From NCBI RefSeq assembly GCF_000381125.1, contig NZ_KB905934.1, positions 1 to 64,000 of the forward strand: DNA of 64,000 bases, written 5' to 3'. Each line of letters begins with the position of its first letter. Position 1 is the stretch's first letter. This stretch comes from Caldimonas manganoxidans ATCC BAA-369 (GTDB lineage Bacteria > Pseudomonadota > Gammaproteobacteria > Burkholderiales > Burkholderiaceae_C). The position numbers and the translations under genes are program-made. The notes under the pieces are model-generated. The model was not told where the DNA came from and searched no databases. It saw only the letters and a program-made list of their open reading frames with translations. This document shows, piece by piece, positions 54,156-63,955 of this stretch.

Positions 54156-55594
54156 AACGCGTTCGCAGTCTCAAATCGGCCCTGTTGTGGTGGCTGGTGC
54201 CCGGCTTGGCGTTCATCATGGGGGCCAGCTTGTGGTTCTCCAACCAATGGCTGCGCGACCAGGTGGATGCCGCCTACGATCGGGCGCTGGCCGGGGCGTT
54301 GCGCGCCATCGACCTCAATGTGTCCACCGCCAGCGGCGGCTTGGCCGTGGAGCAGCCGTTTTTGCTGCTGGAGTTCTTCGAGCTGACCACCGACGCGCGG
54401 GTGTACTTCCGCGTCTCGACCGAAGACGGCCTGGCCGAAATCGGCAGTCCGTTCTTGCCGCTGCCGCGTGAGCCCTTGATCACGGGCGAGCCGCGTTTTT
54501 ATTACGCCATGCACGAAGACACGCCGGTGCGGGTGGCCGCGATGGCCCGTCTGGCCTCGCCCCCGCTGCCGAACAACCCCCACACCCGCATCATCGTGCA
54601 AGTGGCCGAAAGCCTGGGCACGCGAGAGGTGTTTTTGCACCACGTGTTGCGCCGCTCGATCGAGCGCGATCTGTTGGGCATCGCCATGAGCATGGTGCTG
54701 TTGATCAGCGGCATCGTGATGACGCTGCGGCCGCTGACACGCCTGCAACGTGAACTCGAAGCCCGACCGGCCGATGACCTGCGCCCCATCGACGACGCAG
54801 ACCTGCCCTCGGAAGTGCGCCCCTTGGTGGCGGCGGTGAATCGGCACATGGCTCGCTATGCCGACATGGCGCGCACCCAGCGCCAGTTCCTCGACGATGC
54901 CTCGCATCAGTTGCGCACCCCTTTGAGCGTGCTGCGCACCCAGGTGGACTTTGCGCTGCGCGAGACCGACCCGGCCGAGGTGCGCCGCGCCTTGCAGGCC
55001 ATGCATGAAGGCCTGGACCGCGCCGTGCGCATGGCCAACCAGATGCTGGCCTTGGCGCGCGCCCGCGAAGCCTCGCTGGCCGAAGGCGGGCTGGCCATGG
55101 AGCCGGTGGATCTGGTGGCGCTGGCGCAAGGCGTCGCGCGTCAGCTCGTGCCCCACGCACGCGCCAAACGACTCGACTTTGGCGTGGAAGCCCCCCAAGC
55201 GCCCGTGGTCGTCGGCGGCAGCGAGTGGCTGCTGCGCGAAGCGCTGATCAACCTGGTGGACAACGCCATCCGCTACACACCCGCCGGCCGTGCCGTGACC
55301 CTGCATGTGCTCCAGGACGCGCGCCATGCCGTGCTGCAGGTGGAAGACCAAGGCCCCGGCATGAGCGCGCAAGACATCGAGCGCGCCGGGGTGCGCTTTC
55401 GGCGTGGGCAGGCAGGCAAACAGCACACCGGCGCCGGGCTGGGCCTGGCCATCGTGCACACCATCGCCCAGGTGCACGGCGCCCACCTGCGACTGGAATC
55501 GTGCGACCCCCCACCGGGCTTGCGCGCCAGCCTGGTGTTTCCCCTAGGTCCTGGTCCTGCGGCTGAAAGCCTTCCGAAAGCTGCGACTTCTTAG
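54152..55594 (+). CDS. tctE: Sensor histidine kinase (TctE-type)
   Basis: 480 aa from GTG, which overlaps the tctD stop (GTGA). Two membrane segments are near 12-30 and 160-180. HAMP-like and dimerisation segments lead to the phosphorylated His in DDASHQLRTPLSVLRTQVDF. The ATPase has NLVDNAIRYTPAGRAVTL and GAGLGLAIVHTIAQVHGAHL. It likely senses tricarboxylates in the periplasm and phosphorylates TctD. Confidence 0.9.
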   Translation: MKRVRSLKSALLWWLVPGLAFIMGASLWFSNQWLRDQVDAAYDRALAGALRAIDLNVSTASGGLAVEQPFLLLEFFELTTDARVYFRVSTEDGLAEIGSPFLPLPREPLITGEPRFYYAMHEDTPVRVAAMARLASPPLPNNPHTRIIVQVAESLGTREVFLHHVLRRSIERDLLGIAMSMVLLISGIVMTLRPLTRLQRELEARPADDLRPIDDADLPSEVRPLVAAVNRHMARYADMARTQRQFLDDASHQLRTPLSVLRTQVDFALRETDPAEVRRALQAMHEGLDRAVRMANQMLALARAREASLAEGGLAMEPVDLVALAQGVARQLVPHARAKRLDFGVEAPQAPVVVGGSEWLLREALINLVDNAIRYTPAGRAVTLHVLQDARHAVLQVEDQGPGMSAQDIERAGVRFRRGQAGKQHTGAGLGLAIVHTIAQVHGAHLRLESCDPPPGLRASLVFPLGPGPAAESLPKAATS

Positions 55595-55654
55595 CCTTGG
55601 TCTGTTCGCCGCGGCCCTGTCGGCCGCTACTTCATGACCCTCAGGAGACAGACC

Positions 55655-56641
55655 ATGACCTCCCGCTTTCGATCGACCGCAGCGGCCTGGCTGGCCACCA
55701 CCGTGTTGAGTATTGGCACCCTCGCGCAGGCCGAACCCGCCCGCCCCGAATGCGTGGCCCCGGCCCAACCCGGCGGTGGCTTCGACCTGACCTGCCGCTT
55801 GGCCCAAACCGCGCTGGCCGACAGCGGCGCACTCAAAACCCCGCTGCGCATCTCCTACATGCCCGGCGGCGTCGGCGCCGTGGCCTACAACAACATCATC
55901 ACCCAGCGACCGGCCGAAGCCGGCACCATCGTCGCCTTCTCCGGCGGCTCGCTGCTGAACCTGGCCCAAGGCAAGTTTGGCAAGTACACCGTGGACGACG
56001 TGCGCTGGCTGGCCGCCGTGGGTGCCGACTATGGCGTGGCCATGGTGCGCGAAGACTCGCCCTACAAGGACCTCAAGGGCCTGATGGCTGCGCTCAAAGA
56101 AGACCCGAGCAAGATCGTGCTGGGCGGTGGCGGCTCGGTCGGCAGCCAAGACTGGATGAAAGCCGCGCTGACGGCCAAGGCCGCCGGCGTGGACTACAAG
56201 CGCATGCGGTATGTGGCCTTCGAAGGCGGCGGCGAGGTGCTCACCGCGCTGCGCGGCGGCCACATCCAGGTGCAAATGGGCGATGCGTCGGAAGCCGCCC
56301 AAGCCTTGGAGGGTGGGGCCCCGGTGCGCGTGCTGGCCGTCTACAGCAAGAAGCGCCTGCCCGGCCGCTTGGCAGCCGTGCCCACCGCGATCGAGCAAGG
56401 CTTCGAGATCGATTGGCCCATCATCCGCGGCTTTTATGTCGGCCCCAAGGTGTCGGATGCCGACTACCAATGGTGGGTCGATGCCTTCAAAAAGGCCATG
56501 AGCGCGCCCGGCTACGCCGCCTTGCAGCAACAGCGCGGCTTGTTCCCCTTCGACATGGCGGGCCCCGAGCTGGACCGTTTCGTCAAAGAACGCACCCGCG
56601 CCTACGCCGAACTGGTCAAGGACTTCGGCTTGGCCAAGTAA
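55655..56641 (+). CDS. tctC: Tricarboxylate solute-binding protein TctC
   Basis: 328 aa, starting MTSRFRSTAAAWLATTVLSI, a signal peptide. AGGAG lies upstream. The mature part begins AEPARPECVAPAQPGGGFDL and contains MPGGVGAVAYNNIITQRPAE, the TctC pattern. It binds tricarboxylate in the periplasm and delivers it to TctAB. Two codons ahead lies another possible ATG; the one used has the better ribosome site. Confidence 0.92.
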   Translation: MTSRFRSTAAAWLATTVLSIGTLAQAEPARPECVAPAQPGGGFDLTCRLAQTALADSGALKTPLRISYMPGGVGAVAYNNIITQRPAEAGTIVAFSGGSLLNLAQGKFGKYTVDDVRWLAAVGADYGVAMVREDSPYKDLKGLMAALKEDPSKIVLGGGGSVGSQDWMKAALTAKAAGVDYKRMRYVAFEGGGEVLTALRGGHIQVQMGDASEAAQALEGGAPVRVLAVYSKKRLPGRLAAVPTAIEQGFEIDWPIIRGFYVGPKVSDADYQWWVDAFKKAMSAPGYAALQQQRGLFPFDMAGPELDRFVKERTRAYAELVKDFGLAK

Positions 56642-56736
56642 CCCCCGTCCCGACCGCCCAATCCCACCCCCGACCCCGGTGCGCCGGCCGCGAGCCTGGC
56701 CACGGGGTTCGTCTGCCGACTTCCTGGAGTGTTCCC

Positions 56737-57180
56737 ATGATGCTCAACGACCGCGTGCTGGGCGTCTTTGCCCTGCTGCTGGCCGCCTTGCTGACCTGGC
56801 AGGGCTGGGGCCTGGAAGCCCCATTTTCGTATGAACCCGTGGGCCCGCGCGCGTTTCCGCTGCTGCTGGCAGCCGTCATGGCCCTGTGCGGGCTGTGGCT
56901 GCTGGTGCGCGGGCGCGAGCGCGCCGAGCCCAACCCGCGCGGGGCCAACGCGCGCATTGCCACGATGGCGGCGCTGGTGGCCGGCTATGCAGCGGTCTTC
57001 GTGAGCCTGGGCTTCATCGTGTCCACCGCCTTGATGGCCGTCTTCGTCGGCCGCCTCTTCGGTGGCCGCTGGCACCAATGCGCCATCGGCGGCGTGGGCC
57101 TGGGGCTGGGGCTGTACTTGCTGTTCGACAAGGTCTTCGACGTGGTCTTGCCCACGGGACTCTTGAGCTTCGGGGGCTGA
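56737..57180 (+). CDS. tctB: Tricarboxylate transporter small membrane subunit TctB
   Basis: 147 aa, starting MMLNDRVLGVFALLLAALLT. Four membrane segments, in LLLAALLTWQGWGL, FPLLLAAVMALCGLWLLV, MAALVAGYAAVFVSLGFI and VGLGLGLYLLFDKVF. This is the standard TctB layout. It works with TctA. It sits 95 bases after tctC and one base before tctA. Confidence 0.9.
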   Translation: MMLNDRVLGVFALLLAALLTWQGWGLEAPFSYEPVGPRAFPLLLAAVMALCGLWLLVRGRERAEPNPRGANARIATMAALVAGYAAVFVSLGFIVSTALMAVFVGRLFGGRWHQCAIGGVGLGLGLYLLFDKVFDVVLPTGLLSFGG

Positions 57181-57181
57181 C

Positions 57182-58696
57182 ATGGACATCCTGCAACATC
57201 TGGGGCTGGGCTTTGGCGTGGCCTTTTCTCCGCTGAACCTGCTGGTGGCGGCCATCGGGGCTTTTCTGGGCACGGTCGTGGGCGTGTTGCCCGGCCTGGG
57301 GCCGATCAACGGCGTGGCCATGCTGGTGCCGATCGCCTTCGCGATGAATCTGCCGCCGGAAACCGCCCTCATCCTGTTGGCGGCCGTCTACGTGGGCGCC
57401 GAATACGGTGGGCGCATCACCTCCATCCTGATCAACGTGCCTGGCGAGGCCGCCGCGGTGATGACCACCCTGGACGGCTACCCGCTGGCCCGGCAAGGCC
57501 TGGCCAGCGTGGCCTTGTCGCTGTCGGCCTGGGCCTCGTTCATCGGCTCGACCGTGGCCATCCTGGGCGTGGCGGCCTTCGCGCCCCTGGTGGCCCAATG
57601 GGCCTTGGCCTTCGGTCCGGCAGAGTATTTCGTCCTGATGGTCTTTGCCTTTTGCGCCTTGAGCAGCCTGCTGGGCGACAAACCGGTCAAAGGCTTGTTG
57701 GCTGCCGCCATCGGTCTGGCCATCTCCACCGTCGGCGTGGATGCCAACTCCGGGGTGTACCGCTACACCTTCGACCTGCCGGAGCTGGCCGATGGCATCG
57801 ACTTCGTGGTGGTGGTGATTGGCCTGTTCGCCATCGCCGAGATGCTGCAGATGCTGGAAAACCTGCTGGCAGGCCACAAAGTCGAAGTCCCCCCTGGGGA
57901 GCGCAAGCTGTTCAACCTGAAGGAGCTGCGCCTGACCTGGTGGTCCACGATCCGCGCTTCCTTGCTGGGCTTTGGCATCGGCGTGCTGCCCGGCGCTGGC
58001 GCCAGCGTGGCCTCGGCCGTGGCCTATGCCAACGAGAAGCGCCTGCACGAAGGCAAGGATCCGCAGGCCAAGTTCGGCCAGGGCGATTTACGCGGACTGG
58101 CCGCCCCCGAGGCGGCCAACAACAGCGCGGCCACGGGCTCCTTCATTCCCATGCTCACGCTGGGCGTGCCCGGCTCGGGCACGACGGCGGTGATGATGGG
58201 GGCGCTGACGCTCTACAACATCACCCCCGGTCCGGTGCTCTTCGATGCCCAACCCGCACTGGTGTGGGGCTTGATCGCCTCGCTGTTCATCGCCAACGTG
58301 ATGCTGTTCGTGATGAACGTGCCGATGGTGCGCGTGTTTGCCTCGATGCTGTCCATTCCCGGCTGGCTGCTGGTACCCGGCATCCTGGCCGTGAGCTTCA
58401 TCGGCGTGTACGCGCTCAGTTCCAGCACCTTCGACCTGCTGATGATGGTGGGCATCGGCGTGATCGGCTATGCCTTGCGCAAGATGAGCCTGCCCATGGC
58501 ACCGATGGTGTTGGGCGTGGTGTTGGGCAATTTGATGGAGCAAAACCTGCGCCGCGCGCTGTCCATCACCAATGGCGAGCTGCACATCCTGTGGTCCAGC
58601 CCGGTGGCCGTCTCGCTGTGGGTGCTGGCCGCCGCCGTGCTGGTGATCCCACCGCTGCTGCGCCAACGCCGCGCGCTGCGGGTGCAACGCGCCTGA
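57182..58696 (+). CDS. tctA: Tricarboxylate transporter large membrane subunit TctA
   Basis: 504 aa, starting MDILQHLGLGFGVAFSPLNL. Twelve or so membrane segments. The family motifs are GVLPGLGPINGVAMLVPI and the second, mirror copy LPGAGASVASAVAYANEKR. It moves the substrate with a cation gradient. It is the last gene of the tct operon. Confidence 0.95.
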   Translation: MDILQHLGLGFGVAFSPLNLLVAAIGAFLGTVVGVLPGLGPINGVAMLVPIAFAMNLPPETALILLAAVYVGAEYGGRITSILINVPGEAAAVMTTLDGYPLARQGLASVALSLSAWASFIGSTVAILGVAAFAPLVAQWALAFGPAEYFVLMVFAFCALSSLLGDKPVKGLLAAAIGLAISTVGVDANSGVYRYTFDLPELADGIDFVVVVIGLFAIAEMLQMLENLLAGHKVEVPPGERKLFNLKELRLTWWSTIRASLLGFGIGVLPGAGASVASAVAYANEKRLHEGKDPQAKFGQGDLRGLAAPEAANNSAATGSFIPMLTLGVPGSGTTAVMMGALTLYNITPGPVLFDAQPALVWGLIASLFIANVMLFVMNVPMVRVFASMLSIPGWLLVPGILAVSFIGVYALSSSTFDLLMMVGIGVIGYALRKMSLPMAPMVLGVVLGNLMEQNLRRALSITNGELHILWSSPVAVSLWVLAAAVLVIPPLLRQRRALRVQRA

Positions 58697-58707
58697 GGCC
58701 GAGCCCT

Positions 58708-58735
58708 GGCGCCGCCGGAGGCGTCCGGCGGCGCC
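58708..58735 (+). terminator. Hairpin after tctA
   Basis: A perfect 12-bp stem, GGCGCCGCCGGA and TCCGGCGGCGCC, with a four-base loop, lies 12 bases after the stop. There is no T tract, so it may act by Rho or as a stabiliser. Confidence 0.5.
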
Positions 58736-58826
58736 CTGTCATGGGGTGCAGGCGCCCCCTGCGTTGGCACCCGCCCTCCCTACAATGCAGGCGCCCACAG
58801 AACATGCAACGCAAAGGGAGGAACCG

Positions 58827-61646
58827 ATGATGTGGATCGGGTGGTTGTTCGGCGTGGTGGCCGCTTGGCTCCTGGCCGAGACCCTGGGCAGCGACCTCGG
58901 CCTGGCGGCCCTGGGGGGCTTGACCGGGATGCTGCTGGCGCAACTGAACCGCCGCGTGCGCACCCTGGAGCAGCAACTCCAGCGACCCCAGCCTGCCCCC
59001 GCTGCGGGCGCCGTGCCCGCCATGGCCAAGCCCCCACGCCCCTCCGAGACACCACCGGCTCCCCATCCAGCGCCCTCCGTCCCACGAGCCCTGGCCGCTC
59101 CTGCGGCCGCCGCAGAGGCCCGTGTCAAAGATGGGGTCAAAGATGGGGCCGCCCCGGTGCCGCCCGCGTCATCGCCTGCACCGGCGGCGCCAGCACCGGC
59201 CGCACGGACCTTGCCCGCCCCGCCCGATGAACGCAGTGTGGCCGTCACCACCTCGCTCGGCCAGACCGCCTTGGCCTGGCTGCGCGGCGGCAACACCATC
59301 GTGCGCGTGGGCGTGCTGATCCTGTTCTTCGGCGTGGCCTTCTTGCTGCGCTATGCGGCCGAGCATGCCTTGCTGCCCATCGAACTGCGCCTGGCTGCAG
59401 TCGCCCTGGGCGGGTTGGGGTTGTCCGTCATCGGCTGGCGCCTGCGCGAACGCCGCCGCGGGTACGGTCAGAGCCTGCAGGGAGCGGGCATCGGTGTGCT
59501 CTATCTCACCATCTTCGCAGCCTTCCGGCTCTATGGTGTGGTACCAGCCGGCCTGGCCTTTGCCCTGCTGCTCGCCCTGTCGGCCACCGGGGCGGTGATG
59601 GCCGTCGTGCAACGAGCGTTGCCGCTGGCCGTGCTGGGCTTTGCCGGTGGCTTCCTCGCACCGGTCGTGGCCTCCACCGGGCAGGGCAGCCATGTGGCGC
59701 TGTTCAGCTATTACCTGGTGCTCAACCTGGCCATCGCCTGGATCGCCTCGCGCCAGGCCTGGAAGCTGCTCAACCTGGTGGGCTTCGTGTTCACCTTCAG
59801 CATCGCCAGCCTGTGGGGCTGGCGCTCGTGGCGGCCCGAGCATTTCGCCACCACCGAACCCTTCCTGATCGCGCATTTCGCGCTTTACCTGTACATCTGC
59901 GTGCAGTACAGCCGCCAACTCCTGCGTGAAGACGCCCCGCGCGGCTTGCCAGTGGTCGACGGGGGCCTGCTCTTTGGCCTGCCCCTCGTCGCCTTCGGGC
60001 TGCAGGCCGGTCTCGTGAGCCACTGGCCCTATGGCCTGGCCGTCTCGGCCGCCGTGCTTTCGGGCGTGTACCTGGTGCTGGGCCGCTGGCTGTGGCAGCG
60101 CAGCGGCGGCCGGCTGTTGCTGCTCATCGAGGGGCTGTTCGCGCTCGGGGTGGTGTTCCTGCTGCTGGTCACCCCGCTAGCACTGGGTGGATCATGGACC
60201 AGCGCCGCCTGGGCCGTACAAGGCGCTGGCATCGTCTGGCTCGGCCTGCGCCAGCGGCGCTGGTGGGCCACGGGCCTGGGTCTGCTGCTGCAACTGGTGG
60301 CCGCAGCCTGGTTCTGGGACTTCTCCGTGCGCCCGTACGAGGCCCCTGTATTCGCCAACGCATTCTGGCTGTCCACGCTGATGTTGGGCGGATCGGCCCT
60401 GGTGTCCGCCTGGCTGCTACACCGCCATGCCCCCGCGCCAGCGTCGGACGAGACCGCGCTGCCCGTGTGGAACCGCACCCCGCCGGCCGGGCTGTGGCAA
60501 GCGGTGCACTGGGGCCTGCTGGCGCTGGGCCTGCTGCAGTGTCTGACGGGCCTGTGGTCGGAGGTGCAAGAGGCCTACTGGGCATGGCCCAACCCGGACA
60601 CGCAACTCGTGCTGCTGTGGCTGGCCACGGCTGTTGGACTCGAACTGGCCCATCGACGCCTGGCTTGGCCGGCGCTGCGCCTCCCAGCCCGGCTGCTGTG
60701 GGCGGGGGCCTCGCTGGTGGCCATGGGCGGCGTGGCCGGCTGGATCTTCAACGCCTGGTATCCCTGGGAGCATGTCATCCATCAGGGCGGCTGGCTGGCC
60801 ACGGCCGGCGTGCTGGCCGTGGGTGTGTGGCTGTTGCGCCGCCTGCACGACGCCCATGGACTGGGCCGCGCCACATTCGCCGAGCGTCTGTGGCTGGCTT
60901 GGTTTGCGATGCTGCAAGGCGCAATACTGCTGCACGCCCTGGCCTCCATGCAGATCGGCCCGCACCTGGCCTGGACCGCGGTAGCCCCCATCGTGGGGCC
61001 CACGATCCTGGCCTGGGTGCTGTGGAACCGCACCGAACCGGCTGCCCTGTGGCTGCGCGGGCTGCATGCACCTTGGCTGTTGCTGCTGGTGCTGTGGAGC
61101 GCATGGGTCAACCTGACCCATGCGGCGGACATGGCGCCACTGCCCAACCTCCCCCTGCTCAACCCGGTGGACCTCGGTCATGCGCTGGGGCTGCTGTATG
61201 CCTGGCGCCTGTGGCGCGGCGCCGGCCCGCTGCCCCCGTGGTGGCAGCGGCCCGTGGTCGGCGTGACGGCTGCGGTCGTGTTCGCCTGGATCAACACCAT
61301 GCTGGTACGCAGCCTGCACCATTGGAGCGACACGCCGATGTGGCTGGACGGCGCGCTGTATAGTGACATCGTGCAGATGGCGTTGACCATCTTGTGGACG
61401 CTGATGGCGCTGACGGCCATGCTCTGGGCCACCCGCAAAGCCGGCCCCTCGGTGGCGCGCCCTTTGTGGCTGGCCGGCGCCGGCCTGTTGGCCGTGGTCG
61501 TGCTCAAGCTCTTCTTCGTCGATCTCGCCAGCCTCGACACGCTGCGCCGCATCGTCACCTTCCTCGGCGTGGGCCTGCTGATGCTTGTGATCGGCTATGT
61601 GTCCCCGCTGCCACCGGCAGCCTCGGTTCGGGAGGCCCGCCAATGA
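58827..61646 (+). CDS. DUF2339 large membrane protein
   Basis: 939 aa, starting MMWIGWLFGVVAAWLLAETL, with GGGAGG upstream. After a Pro/Ala-rich linker (about 60-160) come over twenty membrane segments, such as VLILFFGVAFLLRYAAEHAL, the DUF2339 pattern. Function is unknown, probably in the envelope. The end overlaps the next gene by four bases (ATGA). Confidence 0.88.
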   Translation: MMWIGWLFGVVAAWLLAETLGSDLGLAALGGLTGMLLAQLNRRVRTLEQQLQRPQPAPAAGAVPAMAKPPRPSETPPAPHPAPSVPRALAAPAAAAEARVKDGVKDGAAPVPPASSPAPAAPAPAARTLPAPPDERSVAVTTSLGQTALAWLRGGNTIVRVGVLILFFGVAFLLRYAAEHALLPIELRLAAVALGGLGLSVIGWRLRERRRGYGQSLQGAGIGVLYLTIFAAFRLYGVVPAGLAFALLLALSATGAVMAVVQRALPLAVLGFAGGFLAPVVASTGQGSHVALFSYYLVLNLAIAWIASRQAWKLLNLVGFVFTFSIASLWGWRSWRPEHFATTEPFLIAHFALYLYICVQYSRQLLREDAPRGLPVVDGGLLFGLPLVAFGLQAGLVSHWPYGLAVSAAVLSGVYLVLGRWLWQRSGGRLLLLIEGLFALGVVFLLLVTPLALGGSWTSAAWAVQGAGIVWLGLRQRRWWATGLGLLLQLVAAAWFWDFSVRPYEAPVFANAFWLSTLMLGGSALVSAWLLHRHAPAPASDETALPVWNRTPPAGLWQAVHWGLLALGLLQCLTGLWSEVQEAYWAWPNPDTQLVLLWLATAVGLELAHRRLAWPALRLPARLLWAGASLVAMGGVAGWIFNAWYPWEHVIHQGGWLATAGVLAVGVWLLRRLHDAHGLGRATFAERLWLAWFAMLQGAILLHALASMQIGPHLAWTAVAPIVGPTILAWVLWNRTEPAALWLRGLHAPWLLLLVLWSAWVNLTHAADMAPLPNLPLLNPVDLGHALGLLYAWRLWRGAGPLPPWWQRPVVGVTAAVVFAWINTMLVRSLHHWSDTPMWLDGALYSDIVQMALTILWTLMALTAMLWATRKAGPSVARPLWLAGAGLLAVVVLKLFFVDLASLDTLRRIVTFLGVGLLMLVIGYVSPLPPAASVREARQ

Positions 61647-63028
61647 CTCGGTGGCGACGCATGGTTGGGGCGGCTGCCGCCGCGGGGCTGTGGGCGGTGG
61701 CGGCATCGGCCACGCCCGCGGCCCAAGCGCCCCTGCAACTGACGGCCGGCGAAGGCCTGCAGCGGGTGGAAATCCCGCTGGAGCTGCTGCGCGCCTCCCG
61801 CCGCGCGGACTGGTCCGACCTGCAGGTGCTCAACGCCCAGGGCGAGGTCGTGCCCCAGGCCTGGGCCCTGCCGCCGCCCGAGCTGGAACGCGAACGCAGC
61901 GCCCCACTGCCCCGCTTCGCATGGCCCGACCCCGGCACCGGCGGCCGCGACCAGACCGCGGTGCAGGTGCAGGTCGATGCCCAAGGGGCCGTCGTGCGCA
62001 TCCAAGGCCCGTCCGCGCCCTCCCCCCAAGGCAGCGCCTCCGCGCGCTGGCTGCTCGACCTCGGCCCGGACATCCATCGCAGCGCCGAGTGGCTCGCCGC
62101 ACTCGAACTGGCCTGGGAGACGCCCGGCGAAGGCAGCCACCTGCGCGTTGGCGTGGAATCCAGCGCCGACCTGCGGCAATGGCACACCGTCACCGAAGCG
62201 GCCTTGCTCGACGTGCCGGGGGTGGGCGCGGCCTCGGGCGAACGTCTGGTGCAGCGCCGCATCGAGTGGCCGGCGGCCGCCCCAGCCCTGCGCTACCTGC
62301 GCCTGAGCCTGCAGCCCGCCGCCCGGCTGACCGGGGTGCAAGCCCTGTGGCGCACCCGCGAGGCCAGCGCGGCCAGCGCGACCACGCCGCTGCATTTCGA
62401 GCCCGAGGCCGGCACGAGTCCGCCGCGCGCCTGGTCGCTCGACCTCGGTGGTGCCGTGCCTCTGCGAGAGCTGCGACTGGAGCTGCCGCAGCGCAACAGC
62501 GTCGCCCGCCTGGTGCTCGAACAACGCGATCGCGACGAGGCGGCCTGGCAGCCGGTGGCCCGCTTCACGGCCTTCCGGCTGGACCGCGACGGCCAAGAAT
62601 GGCGATCGCCCCCCGTGCGCTGGACCGCCCCGGCCGCGCGCCACTGGCGATTGCGCCTGGAAGAGCGCAGCCCGGCACTGGGCAACGGCGCCCTGGAGGC
62701 CCTTGCCGTCTGGACCCCACCGCAGCTGGTCTTTGCGGCACGCGGCGAGCCGCCGTTCCGGCTGGTGGCCGGTGGGCCCGTGGCCCCGTCGCTGACGCTG
62801 CCGCAGCTCCTGCCCCATTACGAAGCCGGCCAAGAGTACCGCCTGCCCCAGGCCGTGGCCGGCCCGGTGACCCTCGCACCCGCCCCTGCCCAGGGCTGGC
62901 ATGCGCGACTCGCCCAGGCCAGCGCGGCCGACTGGCGACGCTGGGCGCTGTGGGCCGTGCTGGCCCTGGCCGTGATCGTGCTGGCGCTGCTGGCCCGGCG
63001 GCTGTCGCGCGACATCCGGTCGCCCTAG
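61643..63028 (+). CDS. DUF3999 exported protein
   Basis: 461 aa, starting MTRWRRMVGAAAAAGLWAVA, a signal peptide. The body is beta-rich with repeats like LRELRLELPQRNSVARLVLE and WQPVARFTAFRLDRDGQEW. A C-terminal membrane helix is LWAVLALAVIVLALLARRL. DUF3999 genes usually sit next to DUF2339 genes, as here. Function is unknown. Confidence 0.88.
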   Translation: MTRWRRMVGAAAAAGLWAVAASATPAAQAPLQLTAGEGLQRVEIPLELLRASRRADWSDLQVLNAQGEVVPQAWALPPPELERERSAPLPRFAWPDPGTGGRDQTAVQVQVDAQGAVVRIQGPSAPSPQGSASARWLLDLGPDIHRSAEWLAALELAWETPGEGSHLRVGVESSADLRQWHTVTEAALLDVPGVGAASGERLVQRRIEWPAAAPALRYLRLSLQPAARLTGVQALWRTREASAASATTPLHFEPEAGTSPPRAWSLDLGGAVPLRELRLELPQRNSVARLVLEQRDRDEAAWQPVARFTAFRLDRDGQEWRSPPVRWTAPAARHWRLRLEERSPALGNGALEALAVWTPPQLVFAARGEPPFRLVAGGPVAPSLTLPQLLPHYEAGQEYRLPQAVAGPVTLAPAPAQGWHARLAQASAADWRRWALWAVLALAVIVLALLARRLSRDIRSP

Positions 63029-63426
63029 GGCGGCGGCAGCGGCGGCAGGCCGTGGCGCTGACGCGCGCGGTTGCAGCGCTCGTTCGGCTCGCCCTGCTCG
63101 CCATGCCAGTTGAACTCCCGGCACGGCGAGGGTCTGAGCGCGTAGATGCGACAGGCCACCGAGCGGCCGATCTCGCCGTCCAAGGCCACGCAGCGCGGCG
63201 TGGCCCGGTCGGTGCCACGCATGGCCAGGCGCATCGGAGCCACCGCCGTGGTCAAGGCCGAGGGCACCGTCCCGCCGGGATGCTCATCGGCCTCGGCCCA
63301 ATAAAACGACACACGAAACGTCGCGCAGCATGCCCCACATGTCAGGCATGGGGATGCCTGCGTCGAAGCAGGCTCAGACCTTGAGCAAGTGCTCCCGGTA
63401 GTAGCGCAGCTCATCGATGGACTCAT
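63025..63426 (-). CDS. YkgJ-family cysteine cluster protein (start uncertain)
   Basis: Up to 133 aa. The Cys motif [17 protein letters not shown] and later [19 protein letters not shown] are the YkgJ cluster, which likely binds zinc or iron. The possible ATG starts lie inside the end of orn, and no good ribosome site is visible. The true start may be a rare codon. The end overlaps the DUF3999 gene by four bases. Confidence 0.75.
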   Translation of the reverse strand: MSPSMSCATTGSTCSRSEPASTQASPCLTCGACCATFRVSFYWAEADEHPGGTVPSALTTAVAPMRLAMRGTDRATPRCVALDGEIGRSVACRIYALRPSPCREFNWHGEQGEPNERCNRARQRHGLPPLPPP

Positions 63427-63955
63427 GGATGTCGGCCAGCGCGGTGTGCTTCTGGGCTTTCTTGAAGCCTGCCAGCACTTCGGGCTTCCAACGTCGCGCC
63501 AGCTCCTTCAAGGTGCTGACGTCCAGGTTGCGGTAGTGGAAAAACGCTTCCAATTCAGGCATGTGCTTGGCCAAGAAGCGGCGGTCTTGGCAGATCGAGT
63601 TGCCGCACATGGGCGAGGTGTTCTTCGGCACATAGCGCTTCAGGAACTCGATCACGTCATGCTGGGCCTGCCGTTCATCCACCGACGACGCCTTGACCCG
63701 GTCGATCAGGCCCGAGCGGCCATGGGTGCCCTTGTTCCATGCATCCATCGCATCGAGCACCTCGTCGCTCTGGTGAATCGCGTAGACCGGGCCTTCCACG
63801 CGCAGTTGCAGCTGTGCGTCCGTGACCACCACCGCCACTTCGATGATGCGATCACGCTCGGGTGACAAGCCGGTCATCTCCAGGTCGATCCAGACCAGAT
63901 TGGTGTCGCTGTGGGCCAGGGCCACGGTGTCGGCAGCGCAGGCGGTGTCATTCAT
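63374..63955 (-). CDS. orn: Oligoribonuclease
   Basis: 193 aa, starting [20 protein letters not shown]. DEDDh exonuclease: [20 protein letters not shown] gives the first two acids, later [17 protein letters not shown] and [20 protein letters not shown] give the remaining Asp and His. It degrades two- to five-base RNA to nucleotides and is essential in many bacteria. The first 45 bases of the window end (63956-64000) hold nothing clear. Confidence 0.96.
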   Translation of the reverse strand: MNDTACAADTVALAHSDTNLVWIDLEMTGLSPERDRIIEVAVVVTDAQLQLRVEGPVYAIHQSDEVLDAMDAWNKGTHGRSGLIDRVKASSVDERQAQHDVIEFLKRYVPKNTSPMCGNSICQDRRFLAKHMPELEAFFHYRNLDVSTLKELARRWKPEVLAGFKKAQKHTALADIHESIDELRYYREHLLKV

